Shown here: one piece after another, positions 11,290 to 23,010 of the stretch
Numbering within the stretch: the first letter of the stretch is position 1
Layout: the number at the start of each line of letters is the position of its first letter
Assembly (NCBI RefSeq): GCF_001039355.2
Contig: NW_019775247.1
Span: 70,220 to 134,219, forward strand
Length of the DNA stretch: 64,000 bases
Source of the DNA: Lingula anatina
Lineage: Eukaryota; Brachiopoda; Lingulata; Lingulida; Lingulidae
Direction of reading: 5' to 3'
Program-made: the position numbers and the translations under genes
The notes under the pieces: model-generated
The model's input: only the letters and a program-made list of their open reading frames with translations
What the model was told of the DNA's origin: nothing
Database searches by the model: none

Positions 11290-12600
11290 TACTATTTAAG
11301 GGCCCCTGATATTAGAGGGTAGGCACGCCACTGCTCGTCATCTGTTAAAAGAGAAACTAAAATGATTTTCACTATCAATAAGTACTAGTGTGATAGGGAC
11401 CATTCCCAGACCCTATTGTACTAACTGTGGATCGATCTATCTCCGAGTGGATTCTCGCTAAATTGCAGTTAACTTAAGCGGCTCAGATGTCTATCACGCC
11501 TACTGAAGCTGCTAGGGGGTAATTATCGTTAAGCAGCTTCAGTATCGTTCGCATCCACGTACTCAGTGGGAGATCAAATGCCTTGAACATATTCTAAACA
11601 ATTCCATGCGCTGCTTATATCTTCATTTTAATACGTCGGAATCAGGGTGTTGGGAGATCGAATATAGAAATTAGAACGGTTGAGAGAACAGAAAATATTT
11701 GATAAATCTTTAACTAGAGAGGGGAGTGAAATGATACTATTAGGCTCCATAGAGGCGTTCAAAAAATTGTACTACTGTCGGTATTTCACGAAGTCAGCGC
11801 GGGGTATTGGCATAGTTTTCACTTAGCAATTACCACGCCTCGGTGCATGGGAGTTGTAGATCCCACACTGAAAATGCCAATAAAGAATGAAAATTTACCC
11901 CTAAAAATTCATTAATTAAAAAAAATAATAATAATGATAAATAAATAAATAATAAAATAAAATAATAAATAAATAAAATAAAATAAACAAATTTAAAAAA
12001 AAAATCCAATGAGACTAGTATTCTGCAGTGGTGGATTTAGAGGGGGGGGGGGTCAGGGGGGTCCTGACAAATTTCACAAAAATTGTCTAACTTTATGAAA
12101 ATTGTTTAATTTAGTAAAATATACATTCCTTTAAGTTTGAAGAGAATAGGTCAAATAGTTTTTCCTCAAAGGGTGTTATCTGCAGACATGAACCTAGGTT
12201 TCAAAAAAAAAAAAAAAAAAGAAGAATATTAATAATAATAAATAAATAAATAAAAAACCTCTGAACATTTATCATGGGACCCTACACCTAACCACCTAAT
12301 TAACCAGCCAGGGGTCCGGGGGCTGCCTTAGGAATTGAATTTAAAAACACAGAAATTCCACGGTTCCATGGAAAAAGCTCATGTCTGTATCTGTATGGCA
12401 TTTATACTGAAGTAAATACAGAAACCAACAACTTTTGAAAAAAATGGTACAACCAAGTTGATTTTCTAACTCCACCTGTACTTAATGAATACTTATCATT
12501 TGTATAAGTTTGAAGACATAAGTTTACATAGTTTTCTAATAATAATATTTTAGTTAAACCATCACTTGAAATACACTGCCACTTTTTGTTGGAGATCTTA
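11290..12600. other. No gene; MITE-like and low-complexity DNA
   Basis: From about 11397 the sequence (GACCATTCCCAGA, ATCGATCT, CTCGCTAAATTGCAG, AGGGGGTAATTA) shares ordered words with the MITE at 12601-12814 in reverse orientation, so it is probably a diverged relative; its far end is not clear. AT-rich low complexity follows at 11920-12005. A G-run repeat end (CAGTGGTGGATTTAGAGGGG, 12025-12068) matches the window start in inverse orientation. Poly-A with (TAA)n lies at 12198-12256. Confidence 0.45.
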
Positions 12601-12814
12601 GGGCGCATTCCCATAGATTTTAGATTGATCTATTCCCATGGGGAGTCTCACTAGATTACTGTCAGATAATCCGGCTTAAATGTCCGTCCCGCCTACTACA
12701 AGCTGTAAGGGGGTAATTAACTTCCGTGCGTGGTCGGCTGACTGCAATTTAGCGTGAAACCCCCAGGGAGATGGGTCTATCTAGTGAGATCGATCTAAAT
12801 CTCTGGGAATGCCC
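12601..12814. mobile_element. MITE, 214 bp, with 5-bp target duplication
   Basis: Imperfect terminal inverted repeats of about 30 bp: GGGCGCATTCCCATAGATTT on the left and, as reverse complement, GGGCATTCCCAGAGATTTAG on the right. The element is flanked by TCTTA at 12596-12600 and 12815-12819. No coding capacity. The superfamily is not settled; 5-bp duplications fit several cut-and-paste groups. Confidence 0.88.
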
Positions 12815-13029
12815 TCTTACACTTCCTCTGTAGCTGCTGCTTTAATTGCAATACCTTATGTGAATTGGCTTCAGAATAGATGGTTATTTACTATGTAAGA
12901 GAGCAAGAAAGTTTTATACGTATTTTGTTTCATTTAATTTTTATGGACTTTTTTAAATACAAATTTTTAAAATTATCCTAGTATTTCAAGTAAAGTTTTT
13001 AGCTTATAAATCTTCAGAGTTTAGACAAT

Positions 13030-14913
13030 AACCCATTTCACGCGTTCAAGTTGGATAATTTTATTTTGTTAGTACATCTTTAGGTTTGCTATTTAGAAAA
13101 TGATTTCCCATCATATTTGATCTACGTTTCTACCCATAGTAAAACAAAGAAAGCTCAGACGTAGTTATTTGGTGCACAGAGAATTTCAAGTGTACTGTGA
13201 GTAAAAGAGACAAAATGTTATAATTACTTAGGTTACCTTTTCAATATACTTTTAGCTTGAAAATGGTTTTTATATTGTTATTTTTGCTGAATTTGAGCAA
13301 CTTTATACAACTCTGATGAATAAGCATTATAGGGCAGTCATCACCTACTTTGATGGAATCAAATATTTCTAATAATATTTTTAACATTTTTATTTCCAGA
13401 TAACATTAAAAAGGTGTACAATGCTTTACACCTCTAACAATTCAATTAGTGAAATAACAAATCTAACATCAGAACATTCAACATAATTCAACACAAACAT
13501 TTATCTTCTGCAAGCATTTGCCTCATTTTCAATTTCCATATTACTGTGATTACAGGACCAACCTGGAAGGGGGCGATTAAGACACCCCTGCACACCTCTT
13601 AAACAATCAGAGTGTGCCCCAATAGCTTTAACACTGTCTTCACACCAAATGTCAGTCACTATGTCAGTGCTCAAAGACAATATAAGAAAACAGAATTCAT
13701 TACTTTTTAAAGTCACATGTGAAGATTCTCAACCATGAATATGCACTATTACGATATGTCCATGTTTATATTACTAGCAAGACCAAGAATAAAAAGGCCT
13801 AGTTTACAGCTAGTGAACTTGGTTTCAAATTATTGTTCAATATTCATTGGCTCCATTCTTTTTTTTTTTAAGTCAGTGGAGAGTTATCAAATCCTCTTCA
13901 GTGCTGTCAGGAAGCACTCCAAAGGTCTCCTAATTATTGGGTAACCTGTAAAAAAGCAAATGAAAAACTTCAATATTTCACGATGAAACACTACAGCCAT
14001 GCAGCAAAAAACCTTATGACCTTATTACAAAAATTATCTAACTCCACACAGAGCTGAAAAATGTTAATTTTGAAAATATTGTACCTAAAACCCTTCACAC
14101 TGGACAGCGTCCATTCTGCTTCCTTTGTGCAACCATGAAACTGGCATTGCTGTGGTCGTAGAAAGGAGGCACAAGCATCACTTTGGTTGCACAATGAATG
14201 CTCAATGATCGGCCAGTTGTCAGAACGTTTTTTTTTTTAAATTTCAAATGGGGCCGTACTACAGGATGCAGAAAGGACATCGTCCATTGTAAAGGGGGCT
14301 TAAGACAAGAGACAGGCAAATGCACAGGCACCAGTCTTAGTAAATATAGCCACACACCCAATATGAAGTAAAAACAAGGCAGCAAAGCTGTCAAATGTAG
14401 AGACACAAAGCAGAAAATAAAGATGCAGAAAATAGGTCATTTTGTCAAATTTGATGCAATTTAATAAATAATGTTTATAACAGCACAGTCAATCAACACT
14501 ACAATTTAATCATGCACAATAGGTAACATGGTCAATAAGATTACAGTTTCAGGATCATCAGAGTTCAAACATTTACCTTTAAACATTATACAAAATCAAT
14601 TTATGCAATAATATAAATGATAGTGCATAAAATAATTTTGTATAATGTTTAAAGGTATTAACACCAATATTATAGCTTATGTGGAAATACAGAAAATGTA
14701 CAAAGCTTCGGGTGGGTTGGAGTTAAAAGTCACATCTTGAAGATGCCAGTGTTTGAAAAAAAAAATTTAAAATTAAACATAACAAAAAATATTCCAATAA
14801 AGCTGCTATTCAAACTTTTAATCTAGTTGTATTAACACGATATGAATAACCCCAGTGAGTATGAGGATAATAAGGCACTGTTATTCATCTATAGCATTTA
14901 TGTTAGCATTACA
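13030..14913. repeat. Segmental duplication, copy A
   Basis: About 1.9 kb aligned almost colinearly with 18363-20897, offset about 5337 bp, same orientation. Short open frames at 13501-13716 and 14095-14406 (minus) exist in both copies, but their differences look unconstrained (four amino-acid changes in the first 60 shared residues), so I do not call genes. The end of similarity is near TGTTAGCATTACA. Confidence 0.9.
14091..14298. mobile_element. MITE inside duplication copy A
   Basis: Ends CCCTTCACACTGGACAGCGT and, as reverse complement, CCCTTTACAATGGACGATGT form about 22-bp inverted repeats around 208 bp. The same element sits at 19433-19639 in copy B, so it predates the segmental duplication. 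No target duplication could be fixed with confidence. Confidence 0.65.
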
Positions 14914-15880
14914 TTAACCTAAATGGCTCATGTTACTTTCAGCCAATTAATTTGAAACAGAAGGACCGTCTTAAAACCCTTTATATTTGAATCCTTGAAA
15001 ATAAAAATATGAGGCCATATAATTATTACAAGCAATTAGCCACACTGTTATCTAGATAGCACTAAATTATGATGGGATTCAAATGAAAAAAATGTTTTGG
15101 GACAGCACAACACTGTTTCAAATTAATTGGATTTGACATATAAGAGTTGGCTGAAAGTAACATGAGCCCTTTAGGTTAATAGGGTTTCAACTGACCCATG
15201 TCCAATAGTACATGTCGCGCGCGTCTGTGTGGAGATAGATTTTGTTGGAGGTTTGTAAGAGTTGAAAGCGACATGACTCTCAAGTTACGTCAACTTCGTT
15301 TATAAGGGTCTACCTATTCAGCTGCGAAAATCACACGTTATGCCTATTTCATGTTTTATAACAGTGTCATTTGAGAGACGAACGCGACATGGGTCGTGTC
15401 AATCTCGCATCTGTGGAGTTCAGTAAGTGGCGAAAGAGACACAGCCATGTCATTTTCGGCTCTCAAAGCTCTGTAGTAAAAGACGAACTCGGCATAGGCC
15501 TTGTCGTTTTCACAAGTAAAGGGGCGTCTATAGGACGCACGCGTAGGCTCCTATGGGCCATGGTACATCAGTTTTGTAAGTTTCAAGCGAAAAGGTAAAA
15601 TGGGTTTCCACTAATCATGTTAACGGTGAAAGTGCATGGCGACGACGACAACGACAGACGCAGGTAACTACTATATGTAGAGACACATCTGTGTTTGTAC
15701 ATAAAAGACTGCTGAGATGAGAAAAATATCAATAGAACAATTTTAAATTTCCAATTTGCACCATTTTGAGATTCTGAACATAGTGAGAGATTGAAACTGC
15801 ACTGATGTGACTTTATTGCCATTTTTGACACTTTATTACACACTACAAGATAACAGATTAACTATTAGTAGTCCAAACAG
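14914..15880. other. No gene recognised; one CpG-richer patch
   Basis: 15190-15660 is richer in CpG than its surroundings and carries a 75-codon plus-strand frame (15371-15598) that I do not recognise and treat as chance. A GACGACGACAACGACAGACG run at 15641-15660 is shared in kind with 24598-24610. Confidence 0.35.
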
Positions 15881-17215
15881 ACTGATTTTAAATCTTGACC
15901 TGTATTTTATGTATATTCATCAGTTCTGTAAGTTTGAAGACAAAATGTGAAATGGTTTTCATTTTATTAGTTTAACCATGGATTAAATATCCCGAAAAGA
16001 AAAAAAAAAAGAAACAAGGCAGCAAAGCTGTCAAATGTACAGACAAAAAGCAGGAAATAACAAAACAGGCTACTGTCAATTCTGATGCAAAAGTACATTA
16101 TGCTTAACTTCACATTCAACATCAAATTTTAATTATGCTCAACAGGTAATATCAATGTAAGTGAAATGTGTAACAAGCATAATGCTTCAGGCCCATGGGA
16201 GTTTAAGTTCACACTTTGAAAATGCCAGAATGAGAAAAATGAAAATTTCACATAAAACTGCTTAAATTCAATAATAAATGATAACCCATTTGAGCTGGCT
16301 TTCTTATTTGAACTGCATGCCAATCCTACAAATCATACTTGTAAGATGAAAATAATAATAAGTAACAGTTTTCTTTTCATAATGTTTGTAGTAGCAGTGC
16401 AAAAAGATTTTTGTCAATTTTGATGTAACATTACATAATAAATTACAGAATAATTCACCAATTTTTGATTATTGACTATAAATAGCATGGACATGTAGAA
16501 AATTTGATTACCATTTGGCTTCATGTCCATGGGAGCTTCGAGTCCCACAATGAATATGCCAACATGATAAAAATGAATATTTCACTAAAATGTATAACTT
16601 CCAGAAAAAGAAGCCAATTAGACTGCTTTTCTAACTCAGCCTGCATTTTAGTCCTTTGTTTCTTTTTTTAAAGATTGACAATCATAAGTAACATGGTTTT
16701 CCCATAATGGTCATCATGGCAGCAGCACCCAAAATTTTGTTTTCTTCTATTTTAATGCAATATTACATAATGCTTAACAGCATAATGACCATCAGTTTTT
16801 AATAATAAAAGATCTGTATCATGGATTTTCAGAAAATGTGACTAGCATGGGTCTTCAAGCCGGTGGAGATTCTTAAGTCACACCTTGAAAATGCCAATAT
16901 GTGAAAAATTAAATTTTCACAAAAAACTGATTAACTGCCAAAAAAATTTACCAAATAGACTGCATTGCCCACTGAAGCTTTATTTAAGTCCCATGTTTCT
17001 TCCTGTAAGTTTGAGAACAGTAAGTGACATGGTTTTCCTTAAATGGTCATCATGGGAGCAGTGTCCAAAATAGGGGTGTCTTCAAATTTTGATGCAATAT
17101 TACATAATGTTTAACAGGATAATTACCATCAATTTTTAATAATAAAATATTAGTATCATGGATATTCAGAAAATGTTCCTAGCAAAGGTCTTCAGGCCCA
17201 AGGAACTTCAAAGTN
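15881..17215. repeat. ~334-bp satellite-like repeats, block 1
   Basis: Four diverged units. The landmark GCAATATTACATAATG and its variants fall at about 16085, 16425, 16757 and 17091 (spacing 332-340 bp), and the landmark CATGGGAG...CACACCTTGAAAATGCC at about 16195, 16527, 16858 and 17198. The block stops at the single undetermined base at 17215. Related units occur at 14.4-14.8, 19.8-20.1 and 20.9-22.4 kb. Confidence 0.82.
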
Positions 17216-18362
17216 CCTTGATCGTGATATGAAGTTTACTTTATTTTATTTGGTTTACCTATATTTACGCTACTATATTCCCCGTCGTTCATTCCCTCCA
17301 GCATGGCCGCGGGACTAGTGTTACGGATCAAATATGACGTCACTGTAATCGGTTAATTGTAATTTACATTATTAGATATACCTGTATCTTCTGCAACTCA
17401 TACGTGTGTGATGGGTTTCATAACTGACAGAGTAGTAGTTAGGATATGTGTATTCTACATAAGAAACATATTAAATGTGAGTTTGTTAAAACAAAATTTA
17501 AGTTCTTCACAATTAAATTTCGTTTAAGATTTCTTATTTAATCGATTTAAAAAATGAAATGCACCAGACTTTCCCAAGACTGCCCTCCTTGGCCCAAATA
17601 ATGTGTACGTACATGTATTAAGACGTTTTGTTTTGTGTAAGCTTACGTGTATTTCAAGTGCCATAATTAAAAATAAATAAAATATTTACATTTATTTTGA
17701 TTCACTGACTGACATACAGTAGCAGGTATGAATGTTAGCTTGATTGCCAGAAATATTTTCATTCGGTACTTTTTATTACTATTTATTCAAATCAAAGGCT
17801 ATAATCGGGTTTTCTGCATTAAAGGAATTAAATTCAAATACCAGATTTTGACCGTCAGTTCTGAACTCTCAAAATGCGGCAGAGTCTGTATGTGATTCTG
17901 AAAACAGGGTATTGTGGATTGGGTGGGGTATGTCTTGGAGACGGCTCTCTGTGCTCCAGATCTCGCTTTCGTGAACTTGGATGATTCATGATTTTTATGT
18001 ATATTATTGAGTCACTGTGCATTCATCTTGGTCTTTGTTATCTTGTTATAACCAGTAGGAGAATAACGATATGAAAGGCAAATAAAGACTTAAAACAATA
18101 TAACATCAACAGATTATGCAAAAAATACATTTTTCACAAGAAGAAACCTTTATGCGCATTTACATTGTAATGTTAATGTAGAAATAGCGTCTCTCTCTCT
18201 CTTTCTCTCTACGGGGAAGCATTCTGACATCAGAAGATACAAAGAAAAATGTAAGCACGACGAACGCTTAAGTAAGTTATTTGTCTTCATCTTGATTCCA
18301 GGACCTTCATCTCCTCCGGAATCACATTAATCTGCAAAAGTTTGTTCAGTTTTGACTATTTG
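17216..18362. other. No gene recognised
   Basis: Begins right after the undetermined base and departs from the satellite within about ten bases. Contains a short pyrimidine microsatellite (CTCTCTCTCT, 18190-18210). No supported coding region. Confidence 0.4.
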
Positions 18363-19432
18363 TAACACATTTCACACTTTATTCAATTTGGGTCCTTTCA
18401 TTTTCTTAGTACATCTTTAGGTTTACTATTTGGAAAATGATTTCCTATCACGTTTGATCTGACGTTTCTACCTGTAGTGAAACAAAGAAAGCTGAGACGC
18501 AGTTTTTTGGTGCACAGAGAATTTTGAGTGTACTGTGGGTAAAAGAGACGAAATGTTAACAACTACTTAGTTTACCTTTTCAATATACTTGTAGGTTGAA
18601 AATGGCTTTTATATTGTTTTACTGTATTTGAGCAATTTTATACAACTTTGATGAATATGCATTACAGGGCAGTCATCATTTACTGTGATGGAATGAAATA
18701 TTTCTAATAATATTTTTAACATCTTTTATTTCCAGACAACATAAAAAGGTGTACAATGCTTTACACCTCTAACAATTCAATTAGTGAGATAACAAATCTA
18801 ACATCAGAACATTCAACATAATTCACCATAAACATTTTCCCTTCTGCAAGCATTTGCCTTATTTTCAATTTCCATATTACTGTGATTACAAGACCAACCT
18901 GGAAGGGGGTGATTAAGACACCCCTGCACACCCCTTAAACAATCATAATGTGCCCCAATAGCTTTAACACTGTCTTCACACCAAATGTCAGTCACTATGT
19001 CAGTGCTCAAAGACAATATAAGAAAACAGAATTCATTATTTTTTAAAGTCACATGTGAAGATTTTCAACCATGCATATGCATTATTATGATATACCCTTT
19101 TTTATATTACTACCAAGACCAAGAATAAAAAGGCCTAGATTACAGCTTGTGAACTTGGTTTCAGATTATTGTTCAACATTCATTGGCTCCATTCTTTTTT
19201 ATGTCAGTGTAGAGTTATCAAATCCTCTTCAATGCTGTCAGAAAGCACTCCAAAAGGTCTCCTAATTATTGGGTAACCTGTAAAAAAGCAAATGAAAAAC
19301 TTCAATATTTCATGATGCAACACTACAGCCATGCGGTATTCTACAGCAAAAATGCTTATCACCTTATTATAAAAATTATTTAACTCCACACAGAGCCGAA
19401 AAATGTTAATTTTGAAAATATTGTACCTAAAA

Positions 19433-19639
19433 CCCTTTACACTGGACAGCGTCCTTTCTGCTTCCTTTGTGCAACCATGAAACTGGCATTGCTGTGGTCG
19501 TAGAAAGGAGGCACAAGCATCACTTTGGTTGCAAAATGAATGCTCAATGATCAGCCAGTTGTCAGAACGTATTTTTTTTAAATTTCAAATGGGGCCGTAC
19601 TACAGGATGCAGAAAGGACATCATCCATTGTAAAGGGGG
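19433..19639. mobile_element. MITE inside duplication copy B
   Basis: Copy of the element at 14091-14298, with inverted ends CCCTTTACACTGGACAGCG and, as reverse complement, CCCTTTACAATGGATGATG. Carried here by the segmental duplication. Confidence 0.62.
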
Positions 19640-20216
19640 CTTAAGAAAAGAGACAGAAAAACTGGCAAATGTACAGGCACCAGTCTTAGTAAATATAGCC
19701 ACACAGCAAATATGAAGTAAAAACATGGCAACAAAGCTGTCAAATGTACAGATAAATGCAGAAAATAACGACACAGAAAAGAGGTCATTTTATCAATTTT
19801 GATGCAATAATAAATAATGATTATAACAGCACAGTCAATCAACACTAAAATTTAATCATGCACAACAGGTAACATGGTCAATAAGATTATAGTTTCAGGA
19901 TCATGAGAGTTCAAATTCAAATAATGAAAATACCAATATGTGAAAAATAATGACAGTACATAAAATAATATCACATAATGTTTAAAGACATAAATACCAA
20001 AACTACTGCTTATGTGGAAATACAGAAAAAGTACAGAGCTTTGGGTGGATAGGAGTTAAAAGTCACATCTTGAAGATGCCAGTGTTTGAAATAAAAAAAA
20101 AATTATAAAAGGAAACATAACAAAAAATATTCCAATAAAGCTGGTGTTCAAACTTTTAATCTAGTTGTATTAACACAATATCACCCCACTGAGTTTGAGG
20201 ATAATAAGGCACTGTT

Positions 20217-20868
20217 ATACATAACAATAATAATAATAATAGTAATAATAATAATAATAAGCTTCTTATATGGCACCTTACATGCTACCTCAATCCATTA
20301 CAATAATGGATAATGTAACTAAAATCATTAAAATGACTACAATATTTAAGTCTAACTCGCTCATTGGAAACCATTTAAAATCAACACTACTAAAAACTCA
20401 ATCTTATTAAAATATATAAAAAATCTAAGAGCAATAGACAGATTTAAAAATGTTGGTCTTTAGAAGGGATTTAAAACTGTTCAAGTCTTCTGCTGTTCTA
20501 ATGAAATTTGGTAAGGCACTCCACACTTTGGGGGCATAGATTGTAAAAGCCCAATCACCATAACTTTTGAGAGACCCTTTCTCTAATACAGAATGTTCTA
20601 AAATAAAATCATTCTTAGTATTAAAATGTGTAGACTGCCGTGGTGAGTTAAAACAGATAAGATCAGATAAATATATATATTTTGGGCATTGTGTATGGAT
20701 CGCCTTAAAAATAATACAAAGTACTTTATAATCAATCCTCTGCTTCACTGGCAGCCAGTGTAATCCTTTCAGAATGGGAGTGATATGGTGTGTACTATTG
20801 CACTTTATTTGACAAACCAGTCTTGCAGCTGAGTTTTGAATAACTATTTTAACAACTTATAATTTTAT
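20217..20868 (-). mobile_element. 5'-truncated LINE (CR1/L2-type) tail
   Basis: A minus-strand insertion of about 650 bp. Its 3' end (left side) is a (TTA)n tail at 20221-20260 next to a short 3' UTR, and its right end is a 5' truncation. Flanking TTAT on both sides is the likely short target duplication. The (NNN)n tail and the encoded C-terminal region are characteristic of the CR1/L2 group. Confidence 0.85.
20425..20748 (-). pseudogene. LINE reverse transcriptase, C-terminal fragment
   Basis: This 107-residue frame carries the conserved block that follows the fingers-palm-thumb of CR1/L2/Jockey-type reverse transcriptases: a YKVLCIIFKAIH helix, then SYGDWAFTIYAPKVWSALP and LNSFKSLLKTNIFK. 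Full-length LINE ORF2 proteins are about 900-1000 residues, so only the last tenth remains. The protein copies LINE RNA into the genome at a nicked site; this fragment cannot. It lies inside the insertion in duplication copy B. Confidence 0.85.
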
Positions 20869-20929
20869 TCATCTATAGCATTAATGTTAGCATTACACAA
20901 AATAATTTTTTTCTTTTGTATAATTATTT

Positions 20930-22398
20930 GCAATATTAAGCAACATTTACCTGCATAATTATCACTGATTCCTAATCATGTGACACTGTTAATTTAGACT
21001 TTTACAAACTGTATCTGGCAGAGAGCTAAACCTATGGGAGACTGACCACCTGTTGTATCCAAATAACACCAAGGACTATGTGAAAAATAAAAATTTTATA
21101 AAGAACTGCATTGCTTTCAAAACTGAAAGCCATCACACTGATTTTCCAACACAAGCTACACTTCAGTCCTATGAATCTTTTCAGTTAGTCTGAGAAACAT
21201 AAGTGAATTGGTTTTGCCTTAATGGTCATCCTGGAAGCAGTGTCCAAAAATGTTTTTTTTCTCCACTTTTTATGCAATATTACATAATGCTTAACAGCAT
21301 GCTGACCATCAATTTTTAAAAATAAAATAAAAGTATCAAGGATATTCAGAAAATGTGACCAGCAAAGGTCTTGAAGCCCATGGAGTTTCAGTCACACCTT
21401 AAAAATGCCAATGTGAAATATGAAATTTTCTCAAAAACCTGTATAACTTTAAAAAAAAAATCAACCAATCAGACTTGTTTTCCAGCTAAAGCTGTATTTA
21501 GGTTCTATGTTTTTTTCCTGTAAGTTCAGTCATGCTGAAACCGTAGGTCCTATCGGTAATGACCAGGCATAATTTGTCTGGACTGGTAAAAAATTGAACT
21601 TCGTCAGTCCAAAGGACTGACAAGAGTTTAAAGGGCCGCCATTTTGAATTTACAGTCATCATTTGACATACTTCACTAATAAAATTATATAAATCACATA
21701 GCGTTTTCCCCTCCATTTACTTATCAGGCAAGATGTAAAAAACCAATCACATTTACAAACAAAGTAAGCTAGCCAATCATAGTATCTGTCTCAAATGAGG
21801 AGGGTGATTCATGAGCAGTCCATGCTACTGAGCACGTTACCATGGCGGCAGTGCCCAAAATAGGGTTTTCTTCAATTATGATGCAATATTACATAATGCT
21901 TAACAGCATAGTCACCACCAATCTTAAACAATGCACTGACCTGTATTTTATGTATATTCATCTGTTTTGTAAGTTGAAGACAAAAAGTAAAACCGTTTTC
22001 ATTTTATTTGTATGAGGGTGGATAAAATATGCTGAAAAAAAAGCAAAAACAGCACAACTTTTGGAGAAATAGTCTGATCAGACTAATTTTCAAACTTTAC
22101 CTGTATTTTATGTATATTCATCAGTTCTGTAAGTTTGAATACAAAAGGTGAAATGGGATTCATTTTATTTGTATAACCATGGATTAAATATCCCGAAAAA
22201 AAGCAAAAAAACAGCAAAGCTATTTGAAAAATGGTCTGAACAGGCTGATTTTTCAAACTTGACCTGTATTTTATGAATATCCATCAGTTCTGACACAAGA
22301 TAATTTCATGTTTTTTATCCAACAAGTGTAGATAAAATGTGCTGGAAAAAAAAGGAACAATGGTCTGATCAGGCTTATTTTCACATTTCACTTGTGTT
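20930..22398. repeat. ~334-bp satellite-like repeats, block 2
   Basis: Same family and orientation as 15881-17215. GCAATATTACATAATGC occurs at about 21273 and 21880. Within 21950-22330 the words CTGTATTTTATGTATATTCATC...GTTCTGTAAGTTTGAA recur at about 130-160 bp spacing, so subunits have also expanded. A palindromic CAGTCCAAAGGACTG lies at 21605-21619. Confidence 0.7.
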
Positions 22399-22950
22399 AT
22401 AATAATAATAATAATAATATTTATTTCTTATATAGCGCATTCCATTTTTTACATTTCAATGCACTTTACAAATAATTAAAAAGTCTAAAAATAACAATAC
22501 TAAAATACTTTAACATTTACTGATAAAATTAATTAATTAAAGAAAGCAGAGAAAATTTATTGATATAACTTTAAAATACTACTAAAATTAACCCAAACTC
22601 ACTCTTAATAAATGATAAACAACTAAAAGGTTTAAAGGAACACTAGCCATAAAATTCTTTAAAAAGATGAGTTTTAAGACAGGCTTTAAAAGTATTATAG
22701 TCACTTTCAGCTCTGATACTAAAAGGCAATTTGTTCCACAATTTTGGAGCATAAACAGTAAAAGCCCGGTCTCCATAGAATTTGTTGCATTTTCTGTCTA
22801 TTTCACAGTGATTGAGTATAAAATTGTTTTCAAAAGAGTTTCTTGTTAACCTGCGTGGTTCAGATGACTGAATAAGATGTGCAATATAACCAGGTGTGTT
22901 TTCTTTAAAAGCTCTAAAAATTATGCACAACACTTTGAATAAAAGTTATT
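22399..22950 (-). mobile_element. 5'-truncated LINE tail, second copy
   Basis: Same family and orientation as 20217-20868: (TTA)n tail at the left, then TATTTCTTATATAGCGCATT, then the reverse-transcriptase C-terminus. It interrupts a satellite unit between CACTTGTG and TTATGAATATTCATC. Confidence 0.82.
22643..22933 (-). pseudogene. LINE reverse transcriptase, C-terminal fragment 2
   Basis: A 96-residue frame with the same signature as 20425-20748: LCIIFRAFKENTPGYIAHLI, FYGDRAFTVYAPKLWNKLPF, FKACLKTHLFKEFYG. YGDRAF and APKLWN are closer to the family consensus than in the other copy. The rest of the protein is missing through 5' truncation. Confidence 0.87.
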
Positions 22951-23010
22951 ATGAATATTCATCAATTCTATGAGCTAAAAGATTAAAGGTGAAACAGTTT
23001 TCATATTAGT

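Larger units (their letters stand above)
18363..20897. repeat. Segmental duplication, copy B (with LINE insert)
   Basis: Second copy of 13030-14913. It is longer because a LINE tail (about 20217-20868) interrupts it between ACTGTTAT and TTATTCATC; in copy A these words are adjacent at 14877-14888. The insertion therefore occurred in this copy after the duplication. Confidence 0.9.

Noticed and set aside
13501-13716. Minus-strand frame conserved in 18813-19052
   Set aside because: Conservation is explained by the segmental duplication; differences are largely amino-acid changing, with no sign of selection.
14095-14406. 103-codon minus-strand frame
   Set aside because: Spans the MITE and its inverted ends; broken in the duplicate copy.
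15371-15598. 75-codon plus-strand frame in a CpG-richer patch
   Set aside because: No recognisable domain or splice signal; kept only as a note in the region entry.
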